64,000 bases of DNA, taken from Macrobrachium rosenbergii. Taxonomy: Eukaryota > Arthropoda > Malacostraca > Decapoda > Palaemonidae. Below are positions 19,166 to 31,289 of this stretch, piece by piece (positions within the stretch are counted from its first letter, which is position 1; each line of letters opens with the position of its first letter). Under the pieces are notes generated by a model that was not told the DNA's origin, did no database searches, and saw nothing but the letters and a program-made list of their open reading frames with translations. The translations under genes and the position numbers were made by a program. The stretch spans positions 3,784,948 through 3,848,947 of the forward strand of contig NC_089767.1 in the NCBI RefSeq assembly GCF_040412425.1, written 5' to 3'.

Positions 19166-19744
19166 TACTATGAAGTCTACCATTCAGTCACAAGCCATGT
19201 TGTTCCCCAGACAGAAATAACTTTGCCTTCCACATTCCTAACGCGGTTGTGATTCACATTCCTTGTTACGCCTGTCAGTCATCATCACCATATTTCAGCC
19301 GTTCCTCATTTTAGCTTCGTTTCGTCGTTTAAATGATGCATGAAAATGAGCCTTTACACGTCCTTAAAAGCTATATAAAATATATTTTTTTCTCTGCTCT
19401 AAGATTAGTTTGCCAAGGAAGATTACCCGTCCATAAAAGCTATATATAACTCATTTTTCTACTCTATGTAGTTTGCCAAGGAAGACTAAAATACTCTCCT
19501 GTGCTTGATCAAAATGTCTACTTGTAAACAGAACATACGATAAAAGATAAGAGCTCTTCTTATACAATAAGAAATCATTCATAAATTCGCGTACATACAT
19601 GAAAACACAACAATACGTGGGTAAATAAATCGACGGGGAAGCTATATAATAATTCTATCAATCAAATCGTTGTGAATGAACTGTCAACCAAACCTCCTCT
19701 TTTTTAACTGTATTAAATAAATCACTTATTCAGCCGTGCGTAAC

Positions 19745-19745
<1 letters not shown>
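19166..19745. other. No gene; small tandem duplication inside
   Basis: GTCCTTAAAAGCTATATA... AGTTTGCCAAGGAAGA occurs twice between about 19360 and 19490 (period about 65). Otherwise nothing recognised. Confidence 0.5.

Positions 19746-19747
<2 letters not shown>

Positions 19748-19811
<64 letters not shown>
19748..19811 (+). repeat. (GA)n microsatellite
   Basis: Pure run of about 64 bases. Confidence 0.95.
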
Positions 19812-19813
<2 letters not shown>

Positions 19814-20154
19814 TAGGGAATTTATCGAGGGAAAGCAGGATGTGGTGAGGAAACTCGACAAAATTGAGCGAAACTCCTGTACGTTTTCTTTCCCCGCAAG
19901 TCTTAACCACACTCTTACAGTCACTGTAACCTCCTCCTCCGCCTCCTCCTCCGCTCGCCCCTCCGCCTCTGACAACTGGTAGAGACGCCATCCCTCCCCC
20001 CCTTCCCCCTCCCTCAAAGAAGCGTTCTGTAGAAGATAAAATCGTTATGAAGCTCCAGCCTTCCTGTTTTTGTCATTTCATTCCATGGTTTGTGGCGTTC
20101 CGTTCCGTAGATTTTAGCGACCCAGGAAAGTTTTCCTCACTTTTCTCACTTACG

Positions 20155-20375
20155 ATGGTTTAATTCCAACTAAAATCGGTTTAACTCCAACTTAAATCTA
20201 CTTAGTTCCAACTAAAATCGGTTCAATTCCAACTAAATCGGTTCAGTTCCAAGTAAAATCGGTTTAATTCCAACTAAAATCGGTTTAATTCCACCTAAAA
20301 TCGGTTTAATTCCAACTAAAATCGGATTAGTTCCAAATAAAATCGGTTTAATCCCAACTAAAATCGGTCTGCCCC
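20155..20375 (+). repeat. Minisatellite of about 20 bp, roughly 11 units
   Basis: Unit TTTAATTCCAACTAAAATCG with point variation. On the minus strand it can be read as a PILVGIK-type repeat, but there is no supporting context for a protein. Confidence 0.85.
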
Positions 20376-20489
20376 AACTTCTAAATTCCTGTCTTCTTTT
20401 CGCTTCGATATGTTGTCCCTTACACATCGCCAAACAAGGCGACATAACACTTTCGTGACTTTGACGGTTCCACATTCACACAATTAAAG

Positions 20490-20697
20490 AACAGAATAGA
20501 ATATAGAATTTAGGCCAGAGGCCAAGCACTGGGACCCATGAGGTCATTCAGCGCTGAAACGGAAATTGACAGCAAAAAGTTTGAAAGGTGTAACAGGAGG
20601 AAAACCTCAAAGCAGTTGCACTCTGAATCAACTGTTAGGAGAAGGTTGAGAAAAGTAAGATGGAAGAAAGGGAATATGAAAGGAGGTACAGTAAAGA
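20490..20697 (+). repeat. Repeat A, right end missing
   Basis: Begins GAACAGAATAGAATATAG and stops at GGAGGTACAGTAAAG. Confidence 0.8.
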
Positions 20698-21013
20698 ACA
20701 TACTTAAAGACCAACGCTATTCGAATATTACAGAAAAAATATATTTAGCAAAACAAAACGCAGTTCGCGAGATCATTTTTCCACACGTTATTTCTTCCTC
20801 TGACAAAACAATCCACTTGGCAATTTAACTTAGGCCTACTGTAAAATTTAAAAGTGACTAATATTTTTATCTATAATCTGTCATCATCATCATCAAGCAT
20901 CATCTTTCTCGCAATCAAACCATTCATATTCATTCGATTCATAACTGAAAGACCTCTACATAGTATTAATTATTAATAGCAATATTTTTAACTAATTCAC
21001 TCTCATATGTATG

Positions 21014-21170
<157 letters not shown>

Positions 21171-21375
21171 TTTGCATTCTTCCTCTCTTAGCTTAAAACA
21201 ATTCGCTCATTCATTAACCTAAGAGGCCATGGCAAGTCATCAGTGTATAATCAAACTGTATATAGGAGACCTCTGATATTTTAACACATTTCATGTGAAA
21301 TTCCTCAAATATCTTATTTTGTTCTTTTTCTCAGATGATTTTATAAGTTCTTAGGAGTTATATTTTACGAATCAT

Positions 21376-21483
<108 letters not shown>

Positions 21484-21863
21484 GTGCCATGGCCATACAA
21501 CAGAGACCGCCATCCTTTCCTTGAATGAATCCTAAAATGAACAAAACCTGTGGAGAAACCATTTGCATGTCAAGAAGACATGTTTGCATGTCTGTGTATT
21601 CATAACGTGTTTATCTTTCCTTTCCTTTCCTTTACACAGCGTTTGCCGAACCTTCTGTACAGAACAAAGTGTTATTATTATTTTAAACGTTACGAAAGTC
21701 CTATTTTATTACCTTAACCCTGTGGGAAACCTTTGAACTGATTATTTGTACATAATAAAATGCCTGTCAAAGAATTGCTTTTTTATTTGTTATTTTCCTC
21801 TCCTTGTTTTTCTCAGCTCATTTAAAAATATTTATAATAAAATTCATTGTTATGAAGGCAGCA

Positions 21864-22387
21864 AACTGAATATAGAATTTAGGCCCCGGTTCGAGTCTCC
21901 GGCCGGCCAATGAAGAGTTAGAGGAATTTATTTCTCGCTATAATGTGGTTCGGATTCCACAGTAAACTGTAGGTCCCGTTGCTAAGTGACCAACTGGTTC
22001 TTAGCCACGTTAAATAAATCTGATCCTTCGGGCCAGGCCTAGGAGGGCTGTTAATCAGCTCAGTGGTCTGGTAAAACTAAGATATACTTAACTTAGGCCA
22101 AAGGTCAAGATCTGGGACCTATGAGGTCATTCAGCGTTGAAACGAAATTGAGAGAAATAGGTTTTTATGGTGTAACAGGAGGAAAACCTCAAAGCAGTTG
22201 CACTATGAATCAATTGTTAGGAGAGGCTGGAAAGTAAGATGGAAGAAAGAGAATATGAAAGGAGGTACAGTAAAAGAAACTAAAGGGGTCGCATCTAGGG
22301 GCCGAAGGTACGCTGCAAAGAACCTTAAGTAGTGCCTACAGTGCACCACAGAAGGTGCTCTGACGGGATTAGACCACTGCGGGGATG
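21864..22387 (+). repeat. Repeat A interrupted by SINE-1
   Basis: The left 22 bases (ACTGAATATAGAATTTAGGCC) are at 21864-21885. The rest resumes at about 22093 with TTAGGCCAAAGGTC and ends after the GTGCACCACAGAAGGTGC hairpin. The interruption is a SINE-1 insertion. Confidence 0.85.
21886..22092 (+). mobile_element. SINE-1, 5'-truncated, nested in repeat A
   Basis: Contains a B box (GGTTCGAGTC) and the body GTTGCTAAGTGACCAACTGG, TCCTTCGGGCCAGGCC and TTAATCAGCTCAGTGGTCTG, ending GATATACTTAAC. TTAGGCC is duplicated on both sides (21879-21885 and 22093-22099), which marks the insertion. Confidence 0.8.
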
Positions 22388-22735
22388 AAGTCAGCTCAAG
22401 AATATGACACAAATGAACCTTTTTCGATGATTTTTTGAAAATTAATAAATGAGTTAAATTTAATGCTGTAATACTTAACTTTACAAGCTACGACAAAAGA
22501 ATTCGGTCACTACATCAAACAGAATCTAGTGAATAACAATTTTGCAACAACTTTCCACAAACGGATAAATATAAAAAAAAAATGTGAGTACGAGCCAAAA
22601 CTCGAATACGATATTAAATCACAGAAAATATAAGTACTAATATAAAAAAAACGGTGAGCTAAAGCCAAAATTTGAATTCAATAAGTATACTACAACAATC
22701 ATAAACAAACCTGACGGTTTAAATGAACGTAATGC
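22388..22735. other. No gene seen
   Basis: AT-rich sequence, nothing recognised. Confidence 0.4.
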
Positions 22736-22739
22736 AATG

Positions 22740-22987
22740 GATAAACATCTGAAAGGAATTAAGATCACGCTAAGCAGCATACAAAAGAATTTAAATAAAT
22801 CATCCCCTGGTCTTTGGAATATATCAACATTAAACATCGTCTTAATATACAAAGAACATAAAGCAACTGATAAACATCTAAAAGGAATTAAGATCACGCT
22901 ACGCAGCATACAAAAGAGTTTAAATAAATCATCCCCTGGTCTTTGGAATATATCAACACGAAGCATCGTCTTAATATACAAAGATAC
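22740..22987 (+). repeat. Two-copy tandem duplication of 129 bp
   Basis: GGAATTAAGATCACGCTA and CATCCCCTGGTCTTTGGAAT recur 129 bases apart with few differences. An open frame across both is a by-product. Confidence 0.85.
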
Positions 22988-23439
22988 GTTGAAGAGTAAG
23001 AGGTCACGATCAAAATACCAATTAGTGTTGACGACCGAGAAAAATTAGAATTATGGAACGATAACTGAAATTCCAGAAAGTCTTAAATCGTTCTAAAATA
23101 TTCCAGTCTAGGGTAAAGCTCTGAAAATATAAACCACCTCAGCAAAAAGTCTCCATCGAAGTCAGGAAACAAAAGACTAGTGAAAACCTGCAAGATTCGC
23201 AGGACGTTTGTTGTTGGGTTACCATGTATACTACTCACTGTTAATTTATGTGGGAAATACCTACGGGAATCATATCGATCATCATTATCATTAAGAAAAA
23301 TGGGGTCCTAGTGCATGTTGGGGGGGGGGAGACGCACGGCTCTGGAAGGGGGCTGTTGGAACGTTAGAATATAGTTTGATAATAATGCCACTTGATAAAT
23401 TGCGCCAGCAATGTAGAATCACTGGTATATAAAATATAG

Positions 23440-23765
23440 AAAAGAACAGAATATAGAATTTACGCCAGAGGCCAAGTGCTGGGACCTATGAGAGGTCATT
23501 CAAGCCCTGAATGGGATATTGAGAGTAGAAAGGTTTGAAAGGTGTAACAGGAGGAAAACCTCGCAGTTGCACTATGAATCATTTGTTAGGAGAGGGTGGA
23601 AAGTAAGATGGAAGAATAAGCATAAGAACGGAGGTACAGTAAAAGGAATGAAAGGCGTTGCAGCTAGGGGGCCGAAAGGATGCTGCAAAGAACCTTAAGT
23701 AATACCTACAATGCCTACAGTGCACCACATGAGGTGCACTGACGGCATCATCCCCCTACAGGAGG
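23440..23765 (+). repeat. Repeat A copy
   Basis: Complete-looking copy with a small AGAGGTC duplication. Ends after GTGCACCACATGAGGTGCAC and CCCCCTACAGG. Confidence 0.85.
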
Positions 23766-23786
23766 TATGTATAATATAAACGAGAG

Positions 23787-23834
<48 letters not shown>
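23787..23834 (+). repeat. (GA)n microsatellite
   Basis: Pure run, 20 bases past repeat A. Confidence 0.95.
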
Positions 23835-23835
<1 letters not shown>

Positions 23836-24512
23836 ACTTACCTGTCTAACTACAGATTTTCATGCAAACCACATCTCCTAAAAGACCAATGAACATTGAA
23901 TAAATCATCTTGTCCCAATAATTACATTGTTAAGTTAAAGTGAAAATCCTCCTGGGCCTCTGTAGGCTCATAGGGCAGGCGCTGATCTCCTGTTTCTTAG
24001 GCCGACAGCCAGTTGGGGGACAGGTCCCAACGCCTATGAGATAAATGTTGCTATATTTAGTTACAAAATTTACTGGACTGGAATTCCTGGCTTCATTGAA
24101 GAGATTCGCGATTATACCGGATGATGACAAATCACTCAATCACGGATATGCTTCAAAAACTATTCGGGTGTCACCCAGAAAGATGAAGCCTTCCTCAGCG
24201 TCATCCCGTTTGAGCACGGATGCGCGGATTTTGACGACACTTGATGGAAACATCGACTAAGTGACTCTCTAAATGACAGCATTTTGCTGGATGTCACTAA
24301 ACATTTGGCGTGGTGTCCATGACAAAGAATCGTCACATCTTTATCAATAATAACTGACACAGGTATTGTGGACTCAGAAACATGACAATGGAGGAAATAA
24401 ACGGACGACTGGCTGGGTAAAAGATTCCTGAGTATAATGTGCCGTACAGTTCTTTTAAAGATTGCTTTTCTCTTTGCACCGGGGTCGTAGATGGAAATTT
24501 CTTCAGAAAATG

Positions 24513-24515
<3 letters not shown>
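23835..24515. other. No gene seen
   Basis: Short frames on both strands, without splice context or recognisable domains. Confidence 0.4.
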
Positions 24516-24584
<69 letters not shown>

Positions 24585-24615
24585 AATTTCAATGGATATC
24601 TCTTCAGAAAGTAAT

Positions 24616-24684
<69 letters not shown>

Positions 24685-24829
24685 TACAAATTTCAACAGA
24701 AATTTCTTCAGAAAATAATGACCGTCACATTATCCTTTAATTGTCAACTTAAAAGTGCTTTAAAAATGACATTTACGTAAAATAAAATAAAGAAAATCAT
24801 TAGTGATTACTTTTCTTTGCACCGGGGTC

Positions 24830-24892
<63 letters not shown>

Positions 24893-24895
24893 TTA
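24480..24895 (+). repeat. Three (GA)n tracts separated by related spacers
   Basis: GA at about 24519-24581, 24619-24681 and 24833-24889. The spacers repeat AATTTCTTCAGAAAAT and CTTTGCACCGGGGTCGTAGA, so GA tracts and flank were copied together. Confidence 0.85.
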
Positions 24896-25450
24896 ACTTC
24901 AATACAAATGTTTTCGGAAAATATTGATATACACATGATTCTTTATTTATCAAATTAAAAGTATTGTAAATATGACCAATAACGTAAAATAAAAATAAAA
25001 AATAATTCATGGCAACGTATTTTGAAAAACTGGAAAAAATACTGTATCTGTGACGTGAGCTGAGCTGCACAAATAATTGCAACAGCCAAATACTCAGAAA
25101 TCTTATTTGATCAAAATCTAGTTCATAAAAAAAAATTTCAGATTCTAAAATCAATCAAATATTTTATAACAGCCAAGAAAAATGCAAGAGAATGAAAATT
25201 CACTTGGACTAATTCATGACATATTTTTCTGGTGTTCACTTTTAAAGTTCGTAAGAAATGGGAAAAGTTAAGAAAACAGCTTTATATTAGATATTTAACC
25301 GATGCTACGTTAAGAACACTGAAGACTTGATAATGCGATCCAAATTCATATAGGCATCTCACAGAGGAGGCAATGACAGCAAAATTTTAATATGACTACT
25401 AACTTGATCATTTTCAAAGGAACAGTGTATTGTTCAGTAAGGAAAGCATG
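24896..25450. other. No gene seen
   Basis: AT-rich sequence, nothing recognised. Confidence 0.4.
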
Positions 25451-25454
25451 CAAC

Positions 25455-25690
<236 letters not shown>

Positions 25691-26029
25691 CACACACTCA
25701 GAATTAAACAGAAGCAAATAAATGTGCATAATCGATTCCAAGAACACAGTTAGAACCCCCACTTTGGGGCAAAGCTTTACAAAAACCTACTCGGCGGTTC
25801 AGGCTGTACTTGGATAACAGCTTCCCTTCAAAAAAGACGCGTAAAAAAAAAATAGGTGAGTGTTAAAATTTCCCATGCAGCACGTTAAAAATGTATTGTT
25901 CTATAAAATGGCAAGTGGGTGCCCAACGGGCATAACTGTAACTGGGACGAGAGATTACGATCGTCTTTGGATGCTACGATTTTCGATGCAGTAGTCGTAG
26001 GTGATACCTCACACTTATACCGCAGATGT

Positions 26030-26275
26030 GAATGAATTTGATCTAGAATTTAGGCCAAAAGGGCCCTATGAGGCCATTCAGCGCTGAAACGGAAACTGAC
26101 AGTGAAAGGTTTGAAAGGGGTGACAGGAGGAAAACCTCTCAGTTGTACTATGAATCAATTGTTAGGAGAGGGTGGAAAGTAAGATGGAATAAAGAGGATA
26201 TGAACGGGGGTACAGCTGCGGGCCGAAGGGACGCTGCAAAGAACCTTGAGTAATGCCTACAGTGCACCGCATGTG
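26030..26275 (+). repeat. Repeat A copy
   Basis: Internally shortened: GTACAGCTGCGGGCCGAAGG joins parts that are about 25 bases apart in other copies. Confidence 0.8.
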
Positions 26276-26437
26276 TAAATACTGCACGTGTGCACTCGGT
26301 GCAAAGTAAATCAGAAGACAAAAGGTACAAAAAGCTAATAACAGAGGAGAAGACAGCAAAAAGAAGATCAAAGCCATATAGAATTACCTGAAGGTTACAC
26401 TCTGATCTATGGCTTCAAACTAGTCAATATGAGATGG

Positions 26438-26690
26438 AGGCCTGGTGCCTGTGAGGCCATTCAGCGCTGAATATAAAATTGAGAGTAAAGGAGGTTTGAA
26501 AGGTGTAACAAGAGGAAAACATCAAAGCAGTTGCACTATGAAACAATTGTTAGAAGAGGGTGGAAAGGAAGATGGAAGAAAAAGAATATGAACGGAAGTA
26601 TAGTAAAAGAATGAACGGGACGCTGCAATGAACCTTAAGTAATGCCTACAGTGCACCGCGTTAGGTGCACTGACAACACTACCCTCCTAC
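26438..26690 (+). repeat. Repeat A copy
   Basis: Diverged left end (GGAGGCCTGGTGCC), then a standard body and the GTGCACCGCGTTAGGTGCAC hairpin. It lies only about 160 bases from the previous copy, in the same orientation. Confidence 0.8.
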
Positions 26691-27555
26691 GCTTCACACG
26701 AGGGGGGGAAATATCTTATTTTATAAAAACAAAAGCCATACCCGTAAGCGCACTTCAGGACAATAATTACACGCATGATCTCGCTCTGACAGGCAGAGAA
26801 AAATCTTCTTCTTGATGAACTGCCACTGCTTCCGTGATGGAAAGGGCGTGATGGGCCCAGCTGCCCCAAATCAATCACCGTTAATGGGCTCTCCTTTCTA
26901 GGGTATGATAAATGTCTCTCACACATATGTCCGCTAAATGATCTCAGAACAGAAAGGAATGCCGAAAATATGCTCTGTTCACAGACCACTTGGAATCTCG
27001 AATGGTCGCAGTTTCACGTACCAGCCCGGTATTTTTACCATGCCCAAAGGTTAGGTTAGGTTAGGTTGGGCTAGATGGGTTATGTTAGTAGCTCGAGAGA
27101 AATTTGGGTGTGGGAAACATAATGAGATTATTTTCAAGAAAATTCTATGGTTAGTTTTTAAGATATGGCGACCCGCTTTTTTCAGGGAAAGGTTACAAAC
27201 TTGCCTTCGGAAAAACGACTGATATCTATCTGACCAGAGTAGCAATAAACTACACCCATTCTTAGGGGGGACAATTTTAATTTTCCTAAAACTGATGGCT
27301 GCTGCATCTACTACAGGTTGTTACTTTCAACGGACGTCCCTAAAGATGCTGAATTTGGCATAACAATTTATCTCAAAAAGGCATTACTGGAAGATCAAAA
27401 CTAAAGAATTTTGCCCATTTTCTTGGTTGGTTGCAAAGAACAAATTTATACTTGCAACGTACTTAATAATCTTCACGATAAAAGTTTAATATTTACTGAG
27501 GTATATATATGGAAAAGAAGATAACTTGATATAAAGGAAAGTAATTTTGAAAATA
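26691..27555. other. No gene; short TTAGG-type run inside
   Basis: At about 27050-27070 GGTTA is repeated four times, the arthropod telomere motif. The rest is unassigned. Confidence 0.55.
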
Positions 27556-27560
27556 AAAAC

Positions 27561-27632
27561 AAGTAAAAATGCAGCGAAGTTTCTTTGGCACAATCGAGTT
27601 TTCTGTACAGCCGCTACAACGTATAGGCCTAA
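27561..27632 (-). mobile_element. Element C fragment
   Basis: AGTTTCTTTGGCACAATCGA and TTTTCTGTACAGCCGCTACA match one end of element C only. Confidence 0.65.
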
Positions 27633-27670
27633 TCAGTCTGGCACCCTTTTGCATCTGGTTACTGGAATTT

Positions 27671-27673
<3 letters not shown>

Positions 27674-27756
<83 letters not shown>

Positions 27757-27792
27757 TGTATATACATATGTATATATATATGTATATATATA
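27674..27792 (+). repeat. (TA)n array at the left edge of the giant palindrome
   Basis: TA runs broken by CACACACA and ATGTATATAC. Confidence 0.95.
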
Positions 27793-28624
27793 CGCAAGAC
27801 GGCACTAATGCAGACAGCTTGGTACATGGTTTTCCTTTATTCATCTCGGCCTACGTTTCGAGATTCTTGTCTCATCCTCAAGGCTGAAAATACAAAGTAA
27901 AATATACAAATACAGCAAAAAAAGTTAGAATATATGTAAAAATAAATTATGATAAAGTAAAACATCAATACAAAAGGTAAACCTAAAATAAAATTGTTAG
28001 AAAAAAGAGAGAAAGAACTAGAATATTTCAACTAACAGACTTTAATCCTCGAAGTTCAGTTGCTGTATGAAAAAACAATAAACATGAGGTGGGGCGTGGT
28101 TTAAGCTATATACAGGGGCGTGGACGAGGAACAATTGTTCAGGGAACAAGCTTCTTGATCGCTAACGATTCAAAAGTAAAATAAACTATAATGATTTTAA
28201 GATTATACTAACCAGCCAACACGAACACCACCTCCCCATTCTCGAATCGTTAGCGATCAAGAAGCTTGTTCGCTCCTTGAACAATTATTCCCCGTCCACG
28301 CCACTGTATACAGCTTAAACCACGCCCAACCTTATGTTTATTGTTTTTTCACACAGCACCTGAACTTCGAGGAATAAGGTCTGTTAGTTGAAATATTCTA
28401 GTTCTTTCTCTCTTTTTTTAACAATTTTATTTTAGGTTTACCTTTTGTATTGATGTTTTACTTTATCATAATTTATTTGTACATATATTCTAACTTTTTT
28501 TGCTGTATTTATATATTTTACTTTGTATTTTTAGCCTTGAGGATGAGACAAGGATCTCGAAACGTAGGCCGTGAGGAATAAAGGAAAACCATGTACCGAG
28601 CTGTCAGCTTACTGCCTTCTTGTG
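27793..28624 (+). mobile_element. Giant palindrome / fold-back element of about 830 bp
   Basis: The left arm (about 27793-28171) is the near-perfect reverse complement of the right arm (about 28244-28624). Examples: GGTACATGGTTTTCCTTTAT against its complement near 28580, and GATCGCTAACGATTC against GAATCGTTAGCGATC. The loop is about 72 bases. It lies between TA arrays and has no coding frame. Both arms carry TTGAGGATGAGACAAG-type sequence next to CTCGAAACGTAGGCC. A fold-back transposon or paired terminal repeats of a retroelement are the likely origins. Confidence 0.8.
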
Positions 28625-28659
28625 TATTTTGCTGAGGAATAGCTTCACTCTCACGCCAA

Positions 28660-28806
<147 letters not shown>

Positions 28807-28887
28807 ATGCACATATAAGGTATATAATTAATAAAATAAATAGATAAATAATAATAATAATTATAATAATTATAATAATAATAATAA

Positions 28888-29098
28888 TCTGTGTAATAAA
28901 ATCCACAATTATATAGTAAATATATTACTATGTAAAATAAACAAAGATTCTCGAACACTTGAACGGTGTTCCTCGTCAGTGCTAACGTGAGCACTGATTA
29001 GGAACACCGTTCAAGTGTTCGAAAATCTTTGTTTGTTTATTTTACATAATAATATATTTATTACTATATAATTGTGGATTTTTATTACACAGATTGTT
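28888..29098 (+). mobile_element. Fold-back element of about 205 bp
   Basis: TCTGTGTAATAAAATCCACA at the left is inverted at the right (TGTGGATTTTTATTACACAG). The inner arms ATTCTCGAACACTTGAACGG and CCGTTCAAGTGTTCGAAAAT are nearly perfect. A shrunken relative is at 1195-1275. Confidence 0.8.
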
Positions 29099-29137
29099 TT
29101 TCACGAAACTGTGAATCTCTTAACAATAATAATAATG

Positions 29138-29138
<1 letters not shown>

Positions 29139-29198
<60 letters not shown>

Positions 29199-29310
29199 TG
29201 ATTTTGAGGATGTTTTCATTTTTCATTTGTACTGCATTTCCCGCACCCCACAAAATTGATTTCACCTCCCCCGGGGGGGTGCTAGGACCCCAGGATACGA
29301 AACACTGGAA
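29139..29310 (+). repeat. (ATT)n followed by GCACCCC-type sequence
   Basis: ATT run to about 29198. The following CGCACCCC and GGGGGGGTGC and a GAAACACTGG end resemble the right part of the hAT-type MITE at 7626-7977. A decayed relative is possible. Confidence 0.45.
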
Positions 29311-29589
29311 CAAGAAATATACAAATCCACTTCACTCAATTTCCCAGAGAAAAAATTGCAGTTACTTAATATTTCCTGGTTCGAGTGTCGTTTTTTTCTA
29401 TTTTTTTTTTTTAATGCAGTCTTGGCAACAACCACAACTCGCTAGTAATATCCTCCGCTGAAAGTTGCTATGTGTGTAGACAGTTAAACCAAAAGTCGTT
29501 AAAATCTAACGTTTTCCTGTTCCTCGTGCTGAGTTACGGGAAAAGTCTGCCGTAAAGTCTTCTCAGTCTTCTCAGTTGTTTTGGAAAAC

Positions 29590-29591
29590 GA

Positions 29592-29677
<86 letters not shown>

Positions 29678-29709
29678 TACCTATTTTCTGATCCAGATTG
29701 AGGTATAAA

Positions 29710-29805
<96 letters not shown>

Positions 29806-29842
29806 TATATATATATCATATATATATATATATATATATGTT
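29590..29842 (+). repeat. (CT)n and two (TA)n arrays
   Basis: CT at about 29590-29618, TA at 29628-29675 and 29713-29842. Confidence 0.95.
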
Positions 29843-29969
29843 GACACAAAACACATCATGTAAATATGCAGAAGTGACACAAGGAAAATTAAACGCTAGG
29901 TATAAGTCCTGAATAGTTTCGCCTATAAATATATATGAGGACTGGTACATAGTGGGCGAAACTTACAAT

Positions 29970-29975
29970 ATATAT

Positions 29976-30028
<53 letters not shown>
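29970..30028 (+). repeat. (TA)n array
   Basis: TA run with CATATA breaks. Confidence 0.95.
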
Positions 30029-30033
<5 letters not shown>

Positions 30034-30815
30034 AAAATGTATGTTGACGATATTATTATGCATCTGGCCAGGAATGAAGGTATAAATACTTCGCTGATAA
30101 CTTACACGAACTGGTCCCATAAATAAAATCCACTATGAAAATGAATATGAAGGCATCTAAGCGTTTTTGAACTGCATATACATGGAAGCAGTACTGGGTT
30201 TGAGTAATGTGTACAGAAACCCTATCGAATTTTCTGCAATTATACATCTTGGGCAATTATTTTCCACATCCACGTTTTTGACAGCATTACCTATTTGTAG
30301 CCCTAAGCATGTTGATGATGAAACAGTTATAATTAGGAATACAGGCAAGAAATTCAAATATCTTGATTCTCTATATGAAAAAGCATTAAGAGCGGCAAAA
30401 TTTTTATGATAATTAAAAAGAAGCAATACAAAAGAAAAAACCCTCTATTACCATATAGAAATAATTTCTAAAATATCTTCCATCTTCTTAATAACTTTTG
30501 AGTTTATTTAGCATTTAGAAACAATAATACAATGAAACAAGCACATATAAAGAATTCTCACAATGCTGAAACATGTGTATATCAAATCCAGCTTAAGCAG
30601 TGTGACAATTTTTGTTGGACATTCTGGGAAAATAACTGGAAAAGAGAATGGAACAGCATGAAAACTATACAAGCTGTGCTGAGGAGAACATTGTAATTTC
30701 CGTCCAAGTTGGTGAAAACAAAGATGCAGTTCACTGGACGCGGCCTGAAAAACATTCAAACCTGAAAACTGAAAAAAGCAGAAAGAGTTCACACCTTTGC
30801 CCTGGGTCCAGGATT
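30029..30815. other. No gene confirmed
   Basis: An 80-codon frame at 30167-30409 has ordinary composition but no domain I recognise and no clear splice sites. It may be a decayed element fragment. Confidence 0.3.
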
Positions 30816-30821
30816 TAACTA

Positions 30822-31156
30822 TAGTCAACGCATTTTAAGAATATCACTTGGCCACGCCCACATCCTCCCTACCCCACCCCTCCACCGTAGCCTAACCCCT
30901 CCCCTTTCACGACATTACTCATACGGCTGGCAGCGCTGTCCTTACCAGTCTCCCTGCTCTTTCCTTTCTCCAGATAGGTGGAGGGAGGGGTTGCCTCCCT
31001 CTGGGGACTACCACTCCTCCCTAGGATGAACGACCTCGCGATGCTATCAGCGTCATAGCCAAGCAGCAACTGATATCATCTGAGAGTGGGTATGGTTATC
31101 TATGGTGCCAGGGGAAGGGGGCGTGGCCAAGTGAGATTCTTAAAATGTGTCGACTA
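30822..31156 (+). mobile_element. MITE with about 40-bp terminal inverted repeats and TA flanks
   Basis: Left end TAGTCAACGCATTTTAAGAA...CACTTGGCCACGCCC is inverted at the right (GGGCGTGGCCAAGTGAGATTCTTAAAATGTGTCGACTA). TA lies outside both ends (30820-30821 and 31157-31158), as for Tc1/mariner-type insertion. The centre is C/T-rich and non-coding. Confidence 0.75.
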
Positions 31157-31289
31157 TACCTTCCTTAAAATCTATACAGATTAAACATTTCTTTTTGAAT
31201 ACGTATTTCAATTTTATACATCCCTTGCTAATATCGATTTTATACATTCCTTGCTAAAGTGACCGCAGAAAGTAACCTTATCCTGAGGC

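Noticed and set aside
20155..20475. Minus-strand PILVGIK repeat protein
   Set aside because: The translation follows from a 20-bp minisatellite, with shifting frame and no start or splice context.
22740..23048. 103-codon frame with internal repeat
   Set aside because: It is a by-product of the 129-bp tandem duplication whose length is a multiple of three.
30167..30409. 80-codon frame with ordinary amino-acid composition
   Set aside because: No family recognised, no splice sites or neighbours supporting a gene. Listed only as unassigned.
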